Origin: Methanoregula sp. UBA64
GTDB taxonomy: Archaea; Halobacteriota; Methanomicrobia; Methanomicrobiales; Methanospirillaceae
Direction of reading: 5' to 3'
Assembly (NCBI RefSeq): GCF_002502735.1
Contig: NZ_DAQC01000001.1
Span: 997,190 to 1,061,189 of the forward strand
Length of the DNA: 64,000 nt
The notes under the pieces are model-generated. The model was not told the origin of the DNA, searched no databases, and was given only the letters and a program-made list of their open reading frames with translations. The translations under genes were made by a program, and so were the position numbers. This document shows positions 43,102 through 51,618 of this stretch, in pieces; position 1 is the first letter of the stretch, and each line of letters starts with the position of its first letter.

Positions 43102-43701
43102 TCATTTGCTTATCCGGCGGAACCGGAGCGAGCTTATCCAGCCAAATACCCCGGTTGCGCGCCGCTCGGGAAAGACGCCTTCGGCAACCGACTTGACCTC
43201 TTCAATGGAATAGAACGCTTTCGGGTGGAACTGCTTGATGACAGCGACAACATGGTGGAGGTCCTTTCTCTTGATGATGGTAAAGACCATCTTTACCGGC
43301 CCGGTCCCGCCCTCGCCGTTGACCACCGTCACGCCATAGTCATGGGCCCGGAGGTACTGCATAAGAGCAGAAGGATCTTCTTTTGTGATGATCCGGACAC
43401 TGGTCAGGCCCAGGGAGAGCTTCTCCTCGATTGCCATCCCGATAAAGGTCCCGGTGGCAAATCCCGCCCCGTACGCAATGTAACAGACAACATTGGTCAG
43501 GTTGTTCATAACCTGGCCGATGGCCACGAGCCAGATAATCACCTCGAAAAAACCGATGATCGACGGGAGATACTTGATCCCCTTGGACATGAAGATGACC
43601 CGGACGGTGTCCATACTCATGTCGCAGATGCGGGCCAGAAAGATCAGGAGGGGCACTACCACAAACGTGAAAAGACCGGAGGAAAAGAACGCTTCTGTCA
43701 T
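43102..43701 (-). CDS. UPF0316-type membrane protein with DUF2179
   Basis: A 199-residue protein. The N-terminal half has about three membrane helices (FFSSGLFTFVVVPLLIFLA; FFEVIIWLVAIGQVM; VVCYIAYGAGFATGTFIG). The C-terminal half is a DUF2179-like cytoplasmic domain (SVRIITKEDPSALMQYLRA, VNGEGGTGPVKMVFTIIKR), a fold thought to bind a small ligand. Other DUF2179 proteins are found in several bacteria and archaea. The role is not known. Confidence 0.83.
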   Translation of the reverse strand: MTEAFFSSGLFTFVVVPLLIFLARICDMSMDTVRVIFMSKGIKYLPSIIGFFEVIIWLVAIGQVMNNLTNVVCYIAYGAGFATGTFIGMAIEEKLSLGLTSVRIITKEDPSALMQYLRAHDYGVTVVNGEGGTGPVKMVFTIIKRKDLHHVVAVIKQFHPKAFYSIEEVKSVAEGVFPERRATGVFGWISSLRFRRISK

Positions 43702-43860
43702 ACCATCGCCATGTTTTCTGCCAGGGTATACTCAGGTACCTGTACTTCCTTTACACGTATCAATAATTGGCCCGGGGCAGGGACGGTCCCCGCGACAATA
43801 CCTTTATCTGGTGGGACGGAGGAAATCCAGAGATAATCATATGCCGGAGATGCTTGCCCG

Positions 43861-44010
43861 ATGCTCGCAGACCATATCTACCTGTCCCTGGTGATCCCGC
43901 AGGGGGAGCGGTTCATCGTAGCAGCAGGGCTTCTCGTGCTTGCCCTGATCGTCGCGTACCTGATGGTAAAGGTCATCCTCATCTCTGCGGAGACCGAATC
44001 CGGCTCGTAA
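43861..44010 (+). CDS. Small single-pass membrane protein
   Basis: A 49-residue frame starting MLADHIYLSLVIPQGERF, followed by a membrane helix (VAAGLLVLALIVAYLMVKVILI) and a short acidic tail SAETESGS. GGAGATG lies about 10 bases upstream of the ATG. GC-rich third positions match neighbouring genes. It is convergent with the MATE gene. No family is recognised. Confidence 0.5.
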   Translation: MLADHIYLSLVIPQGERFIVAAGLLVLALIVAYLMVKVILISAETESGS

Positions 44011-44078
44011 AATCCCGCTGCCTGCCGAAGGGGAATGCGGGATACTGATTTTTAAAAAACGGTTTTCAAAATGATTTT

Positions 44079-45485
44079 TCAGGCATATGCCTGGAGCCGG
44101 CGGATATATGCCCGGGCCCAGACATAGGCCACGATACTTCCGAGAATGTCGCCTGCCACCATCCCCCACCAGATCCCGTGCTCCCCGTAGCCAAGGGCAA
44201 TCCCGAGGATCCAGGCAAAGAGGGCGATAAAGACCAGCTCCCGCAGGGCGGTTATCGCAAGCGAGGTCAGGCCCTTGCCCACGCCCTGGAAGATCGAGCC
44301 CGACATCATGCCCGGCGGGACGAACGGGTAAAAGAGGCACATGACCGCGATGAATGCAGCGATCGTCGGGGCGAGGTACGCCGTCTCGGGCGAGTAGGTA
44401 AAGACCGTAGCTATCTGCGCTGAAAAGACCCAGGTGATCGCGCTCGTGCACAATGCGAGCACAAGACCCAGCCAGATCGAGAAATGATGGATAACCGGCA
44501 GCTTGTCATAGTGCCGGCCCCCGTACGCTGCACCGGATACCGAGACAACCGCCATCGCGATACCGACGAGAGGAATAATGGCAAACATCACCAGGCGCCA
44601 GCCGGCAGTGTAGACCGCGACCGCATCGGTCCCTGCCGTCATAACAAGCATGCCGTTGATGAGGATGGCAAGGATCGACATCATGAAAAATTCCGTGCTC
44701 GCCGGGAGCCCGACCCCGAGGATGCCCCGGATCGTTGCATGGTCCCATGAAAAGCCCTTTGCCGAGAGAGAGACGTAGGTGTCCTTTCTGACAAAGAACC
44801 AGTACAGGAGCACGATCGCGACCATGACCTGAGAGATGATCATGCCCCATGCAGCCCCGGCAATTCCCATGCCCGCCCAGTAGATCAGGATCGGGTCGAG
44901 GATCATGTTGAGGAGGGACGATGCGCCGAAGATGTACATGGTCCGCTTCATATCGCCCTCGGCACGGAGGATGGAGGCGAGCATGCTCGTGACAAGGATG
45001 AGGATCGTGCCGGCAAAGACCACCTGGCCGTACTCGATGGCAAGGCCGAGCGTCTGCCCGGCGCCGAACGCAATCAGGATCGGGTCGGCAAAGAGGAGCA
45101 GGAGCACGGTCGTGACGATCGAGATCGCCACCATCAGGAGAATGGAGTGGACGGCCGCCCTGTTCGCCCCGTCCCGGTCGCCGGCCCCGATCCTCCGTGC
45201 AATAAGCGAGGTGGCACCGGCGCCAAGACCGTTCCCGAGACCGATGAGCACCATAAAGAGGGGCGTGACAAACCCGACCGCGGCAAGAGCATCCGGGCCA
45301 AGGCCGGCAACCCAGATGGCGTTTACCAGGTTGTAGGTCGACATCAGGAGCATGACTACGATCATGGGTCCCGAGAGTTTCACGATCGCCTTCCTGGGGT
45401 CGCCGGTCAGCAGGGCAACGCCGAGCGTGGCCGGGCCGGCAAGCGGGTCTTTGGGGTCTTTTCCAGATTCAACAGCATCGGGCAC
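44079..45485 (-). CDS. MATE-family efflux protein
   Basis: A 468-residue transporter with about twelve membrane helices in two repeats. Examples are LSGPMIVVMLLMSTYNLVNA followed by AVGFVTPLFMVLIGLGNGLG, and LPASTEFFMMSILAILINGML in the second half. MATE proteins export drugs or metabolites using Na+ or H+ gradients. It starts with GTG 45485 directly after the MarR stop (TAAGTG), so the two are transcribed and translated together. Its substrate is unknown. The MarR operator upstream probably controls both. Confidence 0.92.
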   Translation of the reverse strand: MPDAVESGKDPKDPLAGPATLGVALLTGDPRKAIVKLSGPMIVVMLLMSTYNLVNAIWVAGLGPDALAAVGFVTPLFMVLIGLGNGLGAGATSLIARRIGAGDRDGANRAAVHSILLMVAISIVTTVLLLLFADPILIAFGAGQTLGLAIEYGQVVFAGTILILVTSMLASILRAEGDMKRTMYIFGASSLLNMILDPILIYWAGMGIAGAAWGMIISQVMVAIVLLYWFFVRKDTYVSLSAKGFSWDHATIRGILGVGLPASTEFFMMSILAILINGMLVMTAGTDAVAVYTAGWRLVMFAIIPLVGIAMAVVSVSGAAYGGRHYDKLPVIHHFSIWLGLVLALCTSAITWVFSAQIATVFTYSPETAYLAPTIAAFIAVMCLFYPFVPPGMMSGSIFQGVGKGLTSLAITALRELVFIALFAWILGIALGYGEHGIWWGMVAGDILGSIVAYVWARAYIRRLQAYA

Positions 45486-45953
45486 TTAGTCCGCCTCCAG
45501 GGTCTCAAGGGTTGCAAGGCAGGCTTTGGCGACTGCCCCGGTCAGGCTGCAGAACTTTTCCCGGTCGGCCGGGGGAAGGCACGAACAGGCGGTCTCCTCC
45601 CATTCCCGGTCGATCCGGAGAATAGCCGGGGCAATGGCTTCGCCTTTTTGGGTGAGAAAGAGCCGGACCGTCCGCCGGTTCGCAGGATCGGTAATGCGGC
45701 GGACATAGCCGGCGGTTACCAGTTTTGTGACCGTCCGGGCAACAGCGCCCTTGTCGATATGCAGGTGCCGGGCAAGCGTGTCCTGCATTACGTCCTGCTT
45801 TTTTATCAGGCTGATGAGGACCGGGAACTGGCCGGCGGAAAGCCCGAACGGGCGGAGCCGCTCATTGATGAGAACAACGTGTGTCCTGCTGATGATCGAT
45901 ATCGTAGCCCCGAGCGGCAGGCAGGGCAGGCAGGATCCGTGGGTATCTGACAC
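45486..45953 (-). CDS. MarR-family transcription regulator
   Basis: A 155-residue MarR protein with a recognition helix segment DTLARHLHIDKGAVARTVTK and a wing with ITDPANRRTVRLFLTQKG. A helical N-terminus has LPLGATISIISRTHVVLINE. It likely represses its own operon and the MATE pump, with release by a small ligand. The operator with arms GTTGTC/GACAAC lies 32 bases upstream of the ATG. Confidence 0.9.
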   Translation of the reverse strand: MSDTHGSCLPCLPLGATISIISRTHVVLINERLRPFGLSAGQFPVLISLIKKQDVMQDTLARHLHIDKGAVARTVTKLVTAGYVRRITDPANRRTVRLFLTQKGEAIAPAILRIDREWEETACSCLPPADREKFCSLTGAVAKACLATLETLEAD

Positions 45954-45984
45954 CTGATCTCATGTGCAGCATGCAGGGATAAAC

Positions 45985-45998
45985 GTTGTCACGACAAC
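45985..45998 (-). promoter_or_regulatory. MarR operator between TATA box and start
   Basis: GTTGTC (45985-45990) and GACAAC (45993-45998) are exact inverted arms with a 2-base centre. On the minus strand an AATTTTAAATT TATA element (around 46000-46009) lies just upstream. The palindrome therefore covers the region between the TATA box and the expected start site near 45979. This is the standard place for an archaeal repressor to block polymerase, and it fits autoregulation by the downstream marR. Confidence 0.68.
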
Positions 45999-46045
45999 AA
46001 TTTAAAATTCAAGATTGTGCCAAAAAAAGCCCCGGTCCCCGGGGA

Positions 46046-46417
46046 TCAGATATAGTCCCGGAGCTTGTGGGCAAGGGTGAGTTTCTGCTTGATCTCCGTC
46101 TCCTTTTCCGCCCGGATCGCGTCGGCGATCTCATCGATGGGACGGGAAAGGTGGACAACGTTCTGGGGCCTGCCGATGGTCTCGGTCTTCTCCAGACGGG
46201 TGACAATCCAGTCCCGCTCCTTGAGGTACTGGAGTGCGATGCTTACTTCGGGCTGCCGCAGATCGGCGCCGCGTTCGATATCCCGGGATGTTGCCTCTGG
46301 GGTATTTGCAAGAAAAACGAGGACTTTTGATACGGTTCGTGGGATACCGATACCGATGAGGAGGTCAACAAACGATTCTTCCTTCTCGGTGAAATACTGC
46401 ACTTTCCTTCCGGCCAA
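46046..46417 (-). CDS. Winged-helix transcription regulator
   Basis: A 123-residue winged-helix protein. The core has ISCS-free text RTVSKVLVFLANTPEATSRD as first helix set, then DLRQPEVSIALQYLKERDW as recognition helix region, and a wing RLEKTETIGRPQNVVHLS. A C-terminal helix (IRAEKETEIKQKLTLAHKL) suits dimer formation. It resembles archaeal ArsR/TrmB-like regulators. Its targets are unknown; nothing else is in its transcript. Confidence 0.78.
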   Translation of the reverse strand: MAGRKVQYFTEKEESFVDLLIGIGIPRTVSKVLVFLANTPEATSRDIERGADLRQPEVSIALQYLKERDWIVTRLEKTETIGRPQNVVHLSRPIDEIADAIRAEKETEIKQKLTLAHKLRDYI

Positions 46418-46505
46418 TGTATCGTTCTCCGTAACAAATGAATAAGGTATTTTACACGTTACACCGGCCGCCCTATAAGTATTGTGATATTGTTACGTCT
46501 AACGT

Positions 46506-46694
46506 CTAGGAGACCCGGATTATCTGTACCTGGATCTTGTCCCCCTGTTTTTTGATCTCGATATTGAGCTGTTTATCCTTGTAGGCGATCTTGTGCTTGC
46601 CATACCTGCCTTCGGCAACCAGTTTCTGGAGTTTTGCCATATCGGCCCGGGGCATGCGCCGGAAATCGTCGTCAACATACACAATTGTTGTCAT
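46506..46694 (-). CDS. Small conserved-looking protein of unknown function
   Basis: A 62-residue protein MTTIVYVDDDFRRMPRAD with a helix (KLQKLVAEGRYGKHKI) and alternating beta residues (LNIEIKKQGDKIQVQIIRVS). It is basic and could bind nucleic acid, but no family is recognised. The codon pattern is ordinary for the window. Confidence 0.6.
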   Translation of the reverse strand: MTTIVYVDDDFRRMPRADMAKLQKLVAEGRYGKHKIAYKDKQLNIEIKKQGDKIQVQIIRVS

Positions 46695-46900
46695 CGCTCA
46701 TGCTCTCCTGGCGCCCTAACCTGTGACACCGGTAAATCAACCATTACCTCCCGCGAACGTATCAACCTTCCCGCGGTACATGCGGTATTTCGCCCGGTTT
46801 CCTGTATTCATCCCCGGTTTGTGGATTTGGCGGCATATGGGCGGTTTTCTTGAGGAAGCATTAAATACCGTATCCCTGCATATCCCTATATGATACTGAT

Positions 46901-47311
46901 ATGAGCAGGGAGAAGATCAAGGTTCCAGCCAGTGTGTACGAAGAGCTCGTTGCTCTTGAGCGGGAGATACACTTCACGCTTGATACGCAGGACACAGTAA
47001 AGCGGGCGGAAGACCGGGGATACATGGCCGCAGCAAACTGGATCCGGCAGAATGAGGAAGCGTACAAGGTCGGGTTCTCGTGGGGATTTGAACCCGCAGC
47101 GGAAGAATCGCACTCGATGATCCAAGATATTCCCGAACGGAGCGAGCCGGTCCAGAGAAGGACCATCAGCCACCCCCCGCCGATCCAGGCAAGCCGTCCC
47201 GAACCGCAGCCGGTCCGGTCACCGGTACGAAAGTCCTCCGGGAAATCCTCGTCCGGCAACAGCACGGGAATTATCGCCGGCATCAAGCGGTGGATTGACA
47301 AATACTTCTGA
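46901..47311 (+). CDS. Hypothetical protein with disordered middle
   Basis: A 136-residue protein. The N-terminal 65 residues are helical and acidic (REKIKVPASVYEELVALERE, DRGYMAAANWIRQNEEAYK). The middle is Pro/Ser-rich and probably disordered. It ends with a short amphipathic helix (GIIAGIKRWIDKYF) that might contact a membrane. No domain is recognised. The TATA-like region 46860-46880 lies upstream. Confidence 0.6.
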   Translation: MSREKIKVPASVYEELVALEREIHFTLDTQDTVKRAEDRGYMAAANWIRQNEEAYKVGFSWGFEPAAEESHSMIQDIPERSEPVQRRTISHPPPIQASRPEPQPVRSPVRKSSGKSSSGNSTGIIAGIKRWIDKYF

Positions 47312-47479
47312 TCTTCATCCGTCCTTTTTTTAGCCACCGGTCGTTCAGGGCCGGTTGTCCTTGGGCATTCATGCGCCCCGCCCTCATGTGCGAAAGGATT
47401 TCATGAACCGGCCCTGTCGGGATAAAAAGACTAATCTGGAACTGCCGGGTAATATCTACCAACGGGAACAACGATCGTT

Positions 47480-47827
47480 ATGGCACGCGACCTCAGCCAG
47501 AAGGATATCGATATCCTCAAAAAACTCGCCCCGGAATGCGGGGACCTCACCTGCGGGGGATCCGGACACATGTTCCACGCGATCCTGCCGCCGGTCTCAA
47601 ACCATTTTGCCGAAAATGCCGATGACTTTGCCGAACGGATCGGCAGGCTCTCCGATGAGGAACTCGGGTACATCACGGAAAAAATCCTTACCGGGGAAGA
47701 GGGGCTCGGGTGCGTTGCCGTGGAGGATGCAGAAGCGCTGGTAAAACTCATCCACGACCGGATCTCTCCCGAGATGGCAAAAAAGGTGATCGCCGCCTAC
47801 GAGTCCGGCGGCGAATGCGAGCGGTGA
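47480..47827 (+). CDS. Hypothetical helical protein
   Basis: A 115-residue protein with a Gly/Cys-rich segment ECGDLTCGGSGHMFHAILPP and helical parts (FAENADDFAERIGRLSDEE, VEDAEALVKLIHDRISPEM). The cysteine and histidine residues could bind a metal. It lies 19 bases upstream of the HEAT-repeat gene in the same direction and may be co-transcribed. The function is not recognised. Confidence 0.65.
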   Translation: MARDLSQKDIDILKKLAPECGDLTCGGSGHMFHAILPPVSNHFAENADDFAERIGRLSDEELGYITEKILTGEEGLGCVAVEDAEALVKLIHDRISPEMAKKVIAAYESGGECER

Positions 47828-47846
47828 CCGGGCACCGGCAACGGGT

Positions 47847-48326
47847 ATGACCGACCTCTCCTCCTTATTTTCGGCATTACAGTCACCGGTACTAAAGACC
47901 CGGCGCGATGCGGTTTCCCGGCTGGGCAAATCCGGCTCACCGGCAGCTGTCGAACCCCTGCTCGGGCTGCTTTCCGATCCGCATAACGGTCTCCGTACTG
48001 ACGTTGTCCTCGCGCTTGGCCGGCTGGACGACGACCGGGCGGTCCCGGGCCTTATTGGCGCCCTTTCCGACAGCGATACCGGCGTGCGGGCCGGGGCGAT
48101 ATCCTCCCTTGGGAGGCTGAAGGACCGGCGTGCAACCCTCCCCCTCGTCCGCTGCCTTGACGACCCGGACGACCGGATCCGGACCGGGGCAGCAGAGGTC
48201 CTCGGGAAACTGGCCGATCCCCGGGCAGCCGGGGCACTTGCCCGGCGTGCAAAAGAGGACCCGTTCTCCGATGTCCGGGATGCGGCAGACCGGGCACTGG
48301 CGCGGATCCAGAAAAAAAGCCCGTAG
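47847..48326 (+). CDS. HEAT-repeat protein
   Basis: A 159-residue protein made almost entirely of four HEAT-like repeats of about 31 residues, each with the pattern A-V-x-x-L-L-x-D-x-x-x-x-V-R (AVEPLLGLLSDPHNGLRTDV, AVPGLIGALSDSDTGVRAGA, TLPLVRCLDDPDDRIRTGAA). It forms a short superhelical scaffold for protein interaction. Some archaeal relatives act with phycobilin-like or metal-linked enzymes, but no partner is evident. Confidence 0.82.
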   Translation: MTDLSSLFSALQSPVLKTRRDAVSRLGKSGSPAAVEPLLGLLSDPHNGLRTDVVLALGRLDDDRAVPGLIGALSDSDTGVRAGAISSLGRLKDRRATLPLVRCLDDPDDRIRTGAAEVLGKLADPRAAGALARRAKEDPFSDVRDAADRALARIQKKSP

Positions 48327-48416
48327 TCCCGCCGCCGCAGTCATCCGGCGATTCCCAAGATTTTTAATCACCCATCGTCTACCTACTGGTACCTGTCTGT
48401 GGAGTGTGAGTGTGGT

Positions 48417-48878
48417 ATGCCAGAAGATCATCCCCCTGCAAAGGCACCGGCGAACCCGCCGGGAGTAGAGTATGTTATCAGGTTCTTTGCGCTCGTCCCG
48501 ATGGCGCTCTACATGATTGTTGCTGCAATGCTCACGATCATCGCAGTCTTCTCGGTGTACGATGCGGCACTGCAGATCCTCACCATGATCGTGACCCGCG
48601 ATCTTGCAAACGGTATCGTTTCGGTGATCAACTCCCTGCTTCTTACGATCACCATCATCGTGCTCTTCGAGACCGTGACGGTCTATTTCCGGACCAAGCA
48701 TGTCGAGGTGCGGGCACTCCTGATCGCCGGCCTTACCGGCATGGTCCGGCATATCCTGATCTTCAATGTATCGACCACCGCCGATGTCTACCAGATGTTT
48801 GCTGCCGTGGCCCTGCTCGCGGTGCTCATCGCCGGTATAGTGCTCGTGAAAAGCGAAGTGGCAACCCCTTCGGCCTGA
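48417..48878 (+). CDS. PsiE-like membrane protein
   Basis: About 153 residues from ATG 48417 (MPEDHPPAKAPANPP), with GGAG 12 bases before it; a GTG at 48399 is the alternative. Four membrane helices are seen (FFALVPMALYMIVAAMLTII, VINSLLLTITIIVLFETVTV, LLIAGLTGMVRHILIFNV, FAAVALLAVLIAGIVLV). The family is the phosphate-starvation-inducible PsiE domain, of unknown biochemical role. It is followed by the ABC exporter genes. Confidence 0.78.
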   Translation: MPEDHPPAKAPANPPGVEYVIRFFALVPMALYMIVAAMLTIIAVFSVYDAALQILTMIVTRDLANGIVSVINSLLLTITIIVLFETVTVYFRTKHVEVRALLIAGLTGMVRHILIFNVSTTADVYQMFAAVALLAVLIAGIVLVKSEVATPSA

Positions 48879-48977
48879 TCTTTTTTTACCTTTGCGCCCG
48901 ATCGCCTGCCTTCATTTGTCCCATCACGAGCATTTTATGGAAAGACGATACACTGATGGTTACGGAGGAGATACCCC

Positions 48978-49886
48978 CTGCCCGCTATCATCGAAGCCGA
49001 CGACCTGACTAAAACCTATGGCGACATGGTCGCCGTCAGTCATATCCGGTTTTCGGTAAAAAAAGGCGAAGTCTTTGGTCTTCTCGGGCCAAACGGAGCC
49101 GGGAAGACCACGACCATGCGGATGATCGAGTGCATCTCGCCCCGGTCCTCGGGAACCCTCACGGTCTTTGGCCTTGACCCGGACAAGAACCCCGCGGAGA
49201 TCAAGCAGAAGATCGGCGTTGTCCCGCAGGATTCCAACCTCGACCCCGACTTCTCGTGCGGGGGAAACCTGCTCACGTATGCCCGGTACTTCGATATACC
49301 GCAGGACGAGGCTGCCCGGAGGGCCGAATCACTCCTTGCCTTTGTCGCCCTCACGGAAAAGCGGGACGTCTCCGTAGACAAACTCTCCGGGGGCATGAAA
49401 CGGCGCCTCATCCTTGCCCGGGCGCTCATCAACAACCCCGATCTCCTCATCCTCGACGAGCCCACCATCGGCCTCGACCCGCAGGCCCGGCACCTGATCT
49501 GGGAACGGCTCCGGCAGCTCAGATCCGAAGGCCGTACCATCGTGCTCACAACCCATTACCTCGACGAAGCTGCCCGGCTCTGCGACCGGCTCATCATCAT
49601 GGACAACGGGACATTCCTTGCCGAAGGTTCCCCCGCAGAACTCGTGCAGAAATACGCCGGGAGCGAGATGGTGGAGACAGACAACACGCCCGAAGTCGTC
49701 GCCTGCCTCACTGACGCGGGCATTCCCTACGAGGTTGCCGGCGACCAGATCCAGGTCACCTCCGGGGATCCGCGGGCTCTCGCTAAAACCCTGCTCGACC
49801 GGTGCCGGAACAGCCGGGTGATTACCCGGCCGGCAACGCTCGAAGATGTATTCCTGAAACTCACCGGGAGAGCGCTGAGGGAGTAA
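48978..49886 (+). CDS. ABC exporter ATP-binding protein, CTG start
   Basis: A 302-residue ATPase. Walker A is LLGPNGAGKTTTMRMIE, the signature is KLSGGMKRRLILARAL, Walker B is LLILDEPTIGLD, and the switch His follows in LTTHYLDEAA. The first in-frame ATG is 49026, but it cuts off the strand IIEADDLTKTYG conserved in the family. Reading back, CTG 48978 stands 7 bases after GGAGGAG (48964-48970), giving MPAIIEADDLTKTYG. I therefore call a CTG start. The next gene is the ABC-2 permease. Confidence 0.86.
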   Translation: MPAIIEADDLTKTYGDMVAVSHIRFSVKKGEVFGLLGPNGAGKTTTMRMIECISPRSSGTLTVFGLDPDKNPAEIKQKIGVVPQDSNLDPDFSCGGNLLTYARYFDIPQDEAARRAESLLAFVALTEKRDVSVDKLSGGMKRRLILARALINNPDLLILDEPTIGLDPQARHLIWERLRQLRSEGRTIVLTTHYLDEAARLCDRLIIMDNGTFLAEGSPAELVQKYAGSEMVETDNTPEVVACLTDAGIPYEVAGDQIQVTSGDPRALAKTLLDRCRNSRVITRPATLEDVFLKLTGRALRE

Positions 49887-49887
49887 G

Positions 49888-50673
49888 ATGACGTCGGTCT
49901 TTTCGATCCCCCGGGTCAGCAGGCGTGCGGTCATGGTCTGGCGCCGCAATCTCGATGTCTTCTGTAAAACCTGGAAGGTGAACTTCTTCCCGCCCTTTGT
50001 CGAGGCGCTCCTGTACCTTTCCGCCATCGGCCTTGGGATCGGCACCTACGTAGGGGCCATCGACGGGATACCGTATGTCACCTACATTGCCCCGGCAATT
50101 CTTGCCATCTCGGTGATGAACTCCGCATTCTTCGAATGCACCTACGGCTCGTACGTGCGGATGTACTACCAGAAGAGTTTCGATGCGATCATTGCGACCC
50201 CGCTCTCGATCGAGGACGTAATCGCCGGCGAACTGCTCTGGGGAGCGACCCGGAGCGTGATCTCGGTTGCCATCATGCTCCCGGTCCTTGTCGCATTCGG
50301 CGTTGTCTCGCTCCCGTTCTCGCTCCTTGCCATCCCGCTCGCGTTTGTCGCCGGGCTCCTCTTTGCAGGAATCGCGATGTGCTTTACCGCGGTCACCCCG
50401 GGCATCGACACGCTCAACTATCCCGCGTTCCTATTTATCACCCCGATGATGCTCTTTTCCGGGACCTTCTTTCCCCTCGCGGTCATGCCCGCAGCTCTCC
50501 AGTATGTCGCCCTTGCATTCTTCCCGCTCACCCACCTTGTCTCACTGATGAGGATGGCAACGCTCGCTGCCGCCGGGCCTCTCCTCCTGCTCAACATCGT
50601 CTGGATCCTTGCAGCAACTGCCGTCTTCTGGGTGATCCCGATCAACCTGATGCGGCGCCGGCTGATCGTTTAA
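49888..50673 (+). CDS. ABC-2 exporter permease
   Basis: A 261-residue membrane protein with six helices, of the ABC-2 type (NodJ/DrrB-like). It contains NFFPPFVEALLYLSAIGLGI, the conserved central motif FDAIIATPLSIEDVIAGELLW, and MMLFSGTFFPLAVMP. It begins one base after the ATPase stop, so the two form an exporter of unknown substrate, possibly lipid-linked or a drug. The length is normal. Confidence 0.9.
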   Translation: MTSVFSIPRVSRRAVMVWRRNLDVFCKTWKVNFFPPFVEALLYLSAIGLGIGTYVGAIDGIPYVTYIAPAILAISVMNSAFFECTYGSYVRMYYQKSFDAIIATPLSIEDVIAGELLWGATRSVISVAIMLPVLVAFGVVSLPFSLLAIPLAFVAGLLFAGIAMCFTAVTPGIDTLNYPAFLFITPMMLFSGTFFPLAVMPAALQYVALAFFPLTHLVSLMRMATLAAAGPLLLLNIVWILAATAVFWVIPINLMRRRLIV

Positions 50674-50680
50674 AAAAGCG

Positions 50681-51271
50681 TTACCGGGCCCCGGCCTGCC
50701 CCTTCTTCCTCTGGAGGATACGGGAGCCGGATACGGGATCGGGAACACCCGCGTCCAGAAGATCGCCGGCGGTGCGGGCCGGTCCTGCCTCATGGATCGC
50801 CGCGAGTGCAGCATCGAGATACTGCACTTCGCGCGCGAGATCCGCCAGCGGGAACTCCCCGGCAAGTTCCGCCAAAAGGATCCCGATCTCCGCCCGGAAC
50901 AGCGGGCCGGTCTGCGTGCGGACATCGCCCATCCCCAGTTCCTGGCAGCAGAGGACCGTCCGGTACACCTCGACATATGCATGGAGATCACGGCAGAGCT
51001 CTTCACGGTAAGCCCGGCTTCCCCCGCACGCGGGAGACGCCAGTTCCCGCGTGATTTTGTCGTACTCCTTCCGGAATTCCTCCGGCACTGCCGCTCCTGA
51101 CGCTGCGGCTATATCGAATGCAACACGAAGGGCATACTGTTCAAAATACGGGTCACCGGCCCGGTACCGCCCGAAACTGCTGCGGTCTTTTAAGGGGTCG
51201 CCTGCCGCCTGCACGGCCCTGTCGTACCGTTGCAGGCGGGATCGTATATCGTCGCGGAGAGTGGGATCCAT
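50681..51271 (-). CDS. Hypothetical helical protein
   Basis: About 196 residues from ATG 51271 (MDPTLRDDIRSRLQRYD); an upstream extension to 51376 is unlikely. It is helical and charged, with a cysteine-bearing stretch (SPACGGSRAYREELCRDL, YRTVLCCQELGMGD) and an alpha-rich C-terminus (LADLAREVQYLDAALAAIHE). No family is recognised. Convergent with the exporter permease. Confidence 0.55.
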   Translation of the reverse strand: MDPTLRDDIRSRLQRYDRAVQAAGDPLKDRSSFGRYRAGDPYFEQYALRVAFDIAAASGAAVPEEFRKEYDKITRELASPACGGSRAYREELCRDLHAYVEVYRTVLCCQELGMGDVRTQTGPLFRAEIGILLAELAGEFPLADLAREVQYLDAALAAIHEAGPARTAGDLLDAGVPDPVSGSRILQRKKGQAGAR

Positions 51272-51453
51272 GGGATTACTCGAATGGTTCTTATGAGCCG
51301 GGTAAAACGGGATTTGCAGGATTTTTTTTAAAGAAGAAAATTCCTTTTGATATTGCCGGGCGTCCCATATATACATTCAATATCAGAAGGGCCGCGGTAC
51401 CGGCATAGATCAAAAAGAATACAACAAAGCACACGATAAACGGGTATATCGCT

Positions 51454-51618
51454 ATGAAATTCCGCCAGCTGGTCTTTTTCTATCTTATCACCCTCGCCGG
51501 CCTCCTCTGGGCCACTTTTCTTCTCGTGGACTCCGACTGGCTGTTACCGGGGCTCGGGCTTGTGAGCCTTATCATCGCCATCAATATCATCATCCTGATC
51601 CTCTGGCTCAGGAGTTAA
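51454..51618 (+). CDS. Small two-helix membrane protein
   Basis: A 54-residue frame starting MKFRQLVFFYLITLAGLLWA, with a second hydrophobic helix (LVSLIIAINIIILILWL) and a Asp/Ser linker between (LLVDSDWLLPG). Topology is two-pass. The last 4 bases overlap the stop of the methyltransferase gene on the other strand. A TATA-like element (about 51370 CCATATATAC) lies well upstream. No family is recognised. Confidence 0.55.
   Translation: MKFRQLVFFYLITLAGLLWATFLLVDSDWLLPGLGLVSLIIAINIIILILWLRS

Noticed and set aside
47937..48752. A 271-codon minus-strand frame opposite the HEAT-repeat and PsiE-like genes.
   Set aside because: It spans two real genes and their gap on the other strand, with His/Arg/Asp-rich composition typical of antisense reading.
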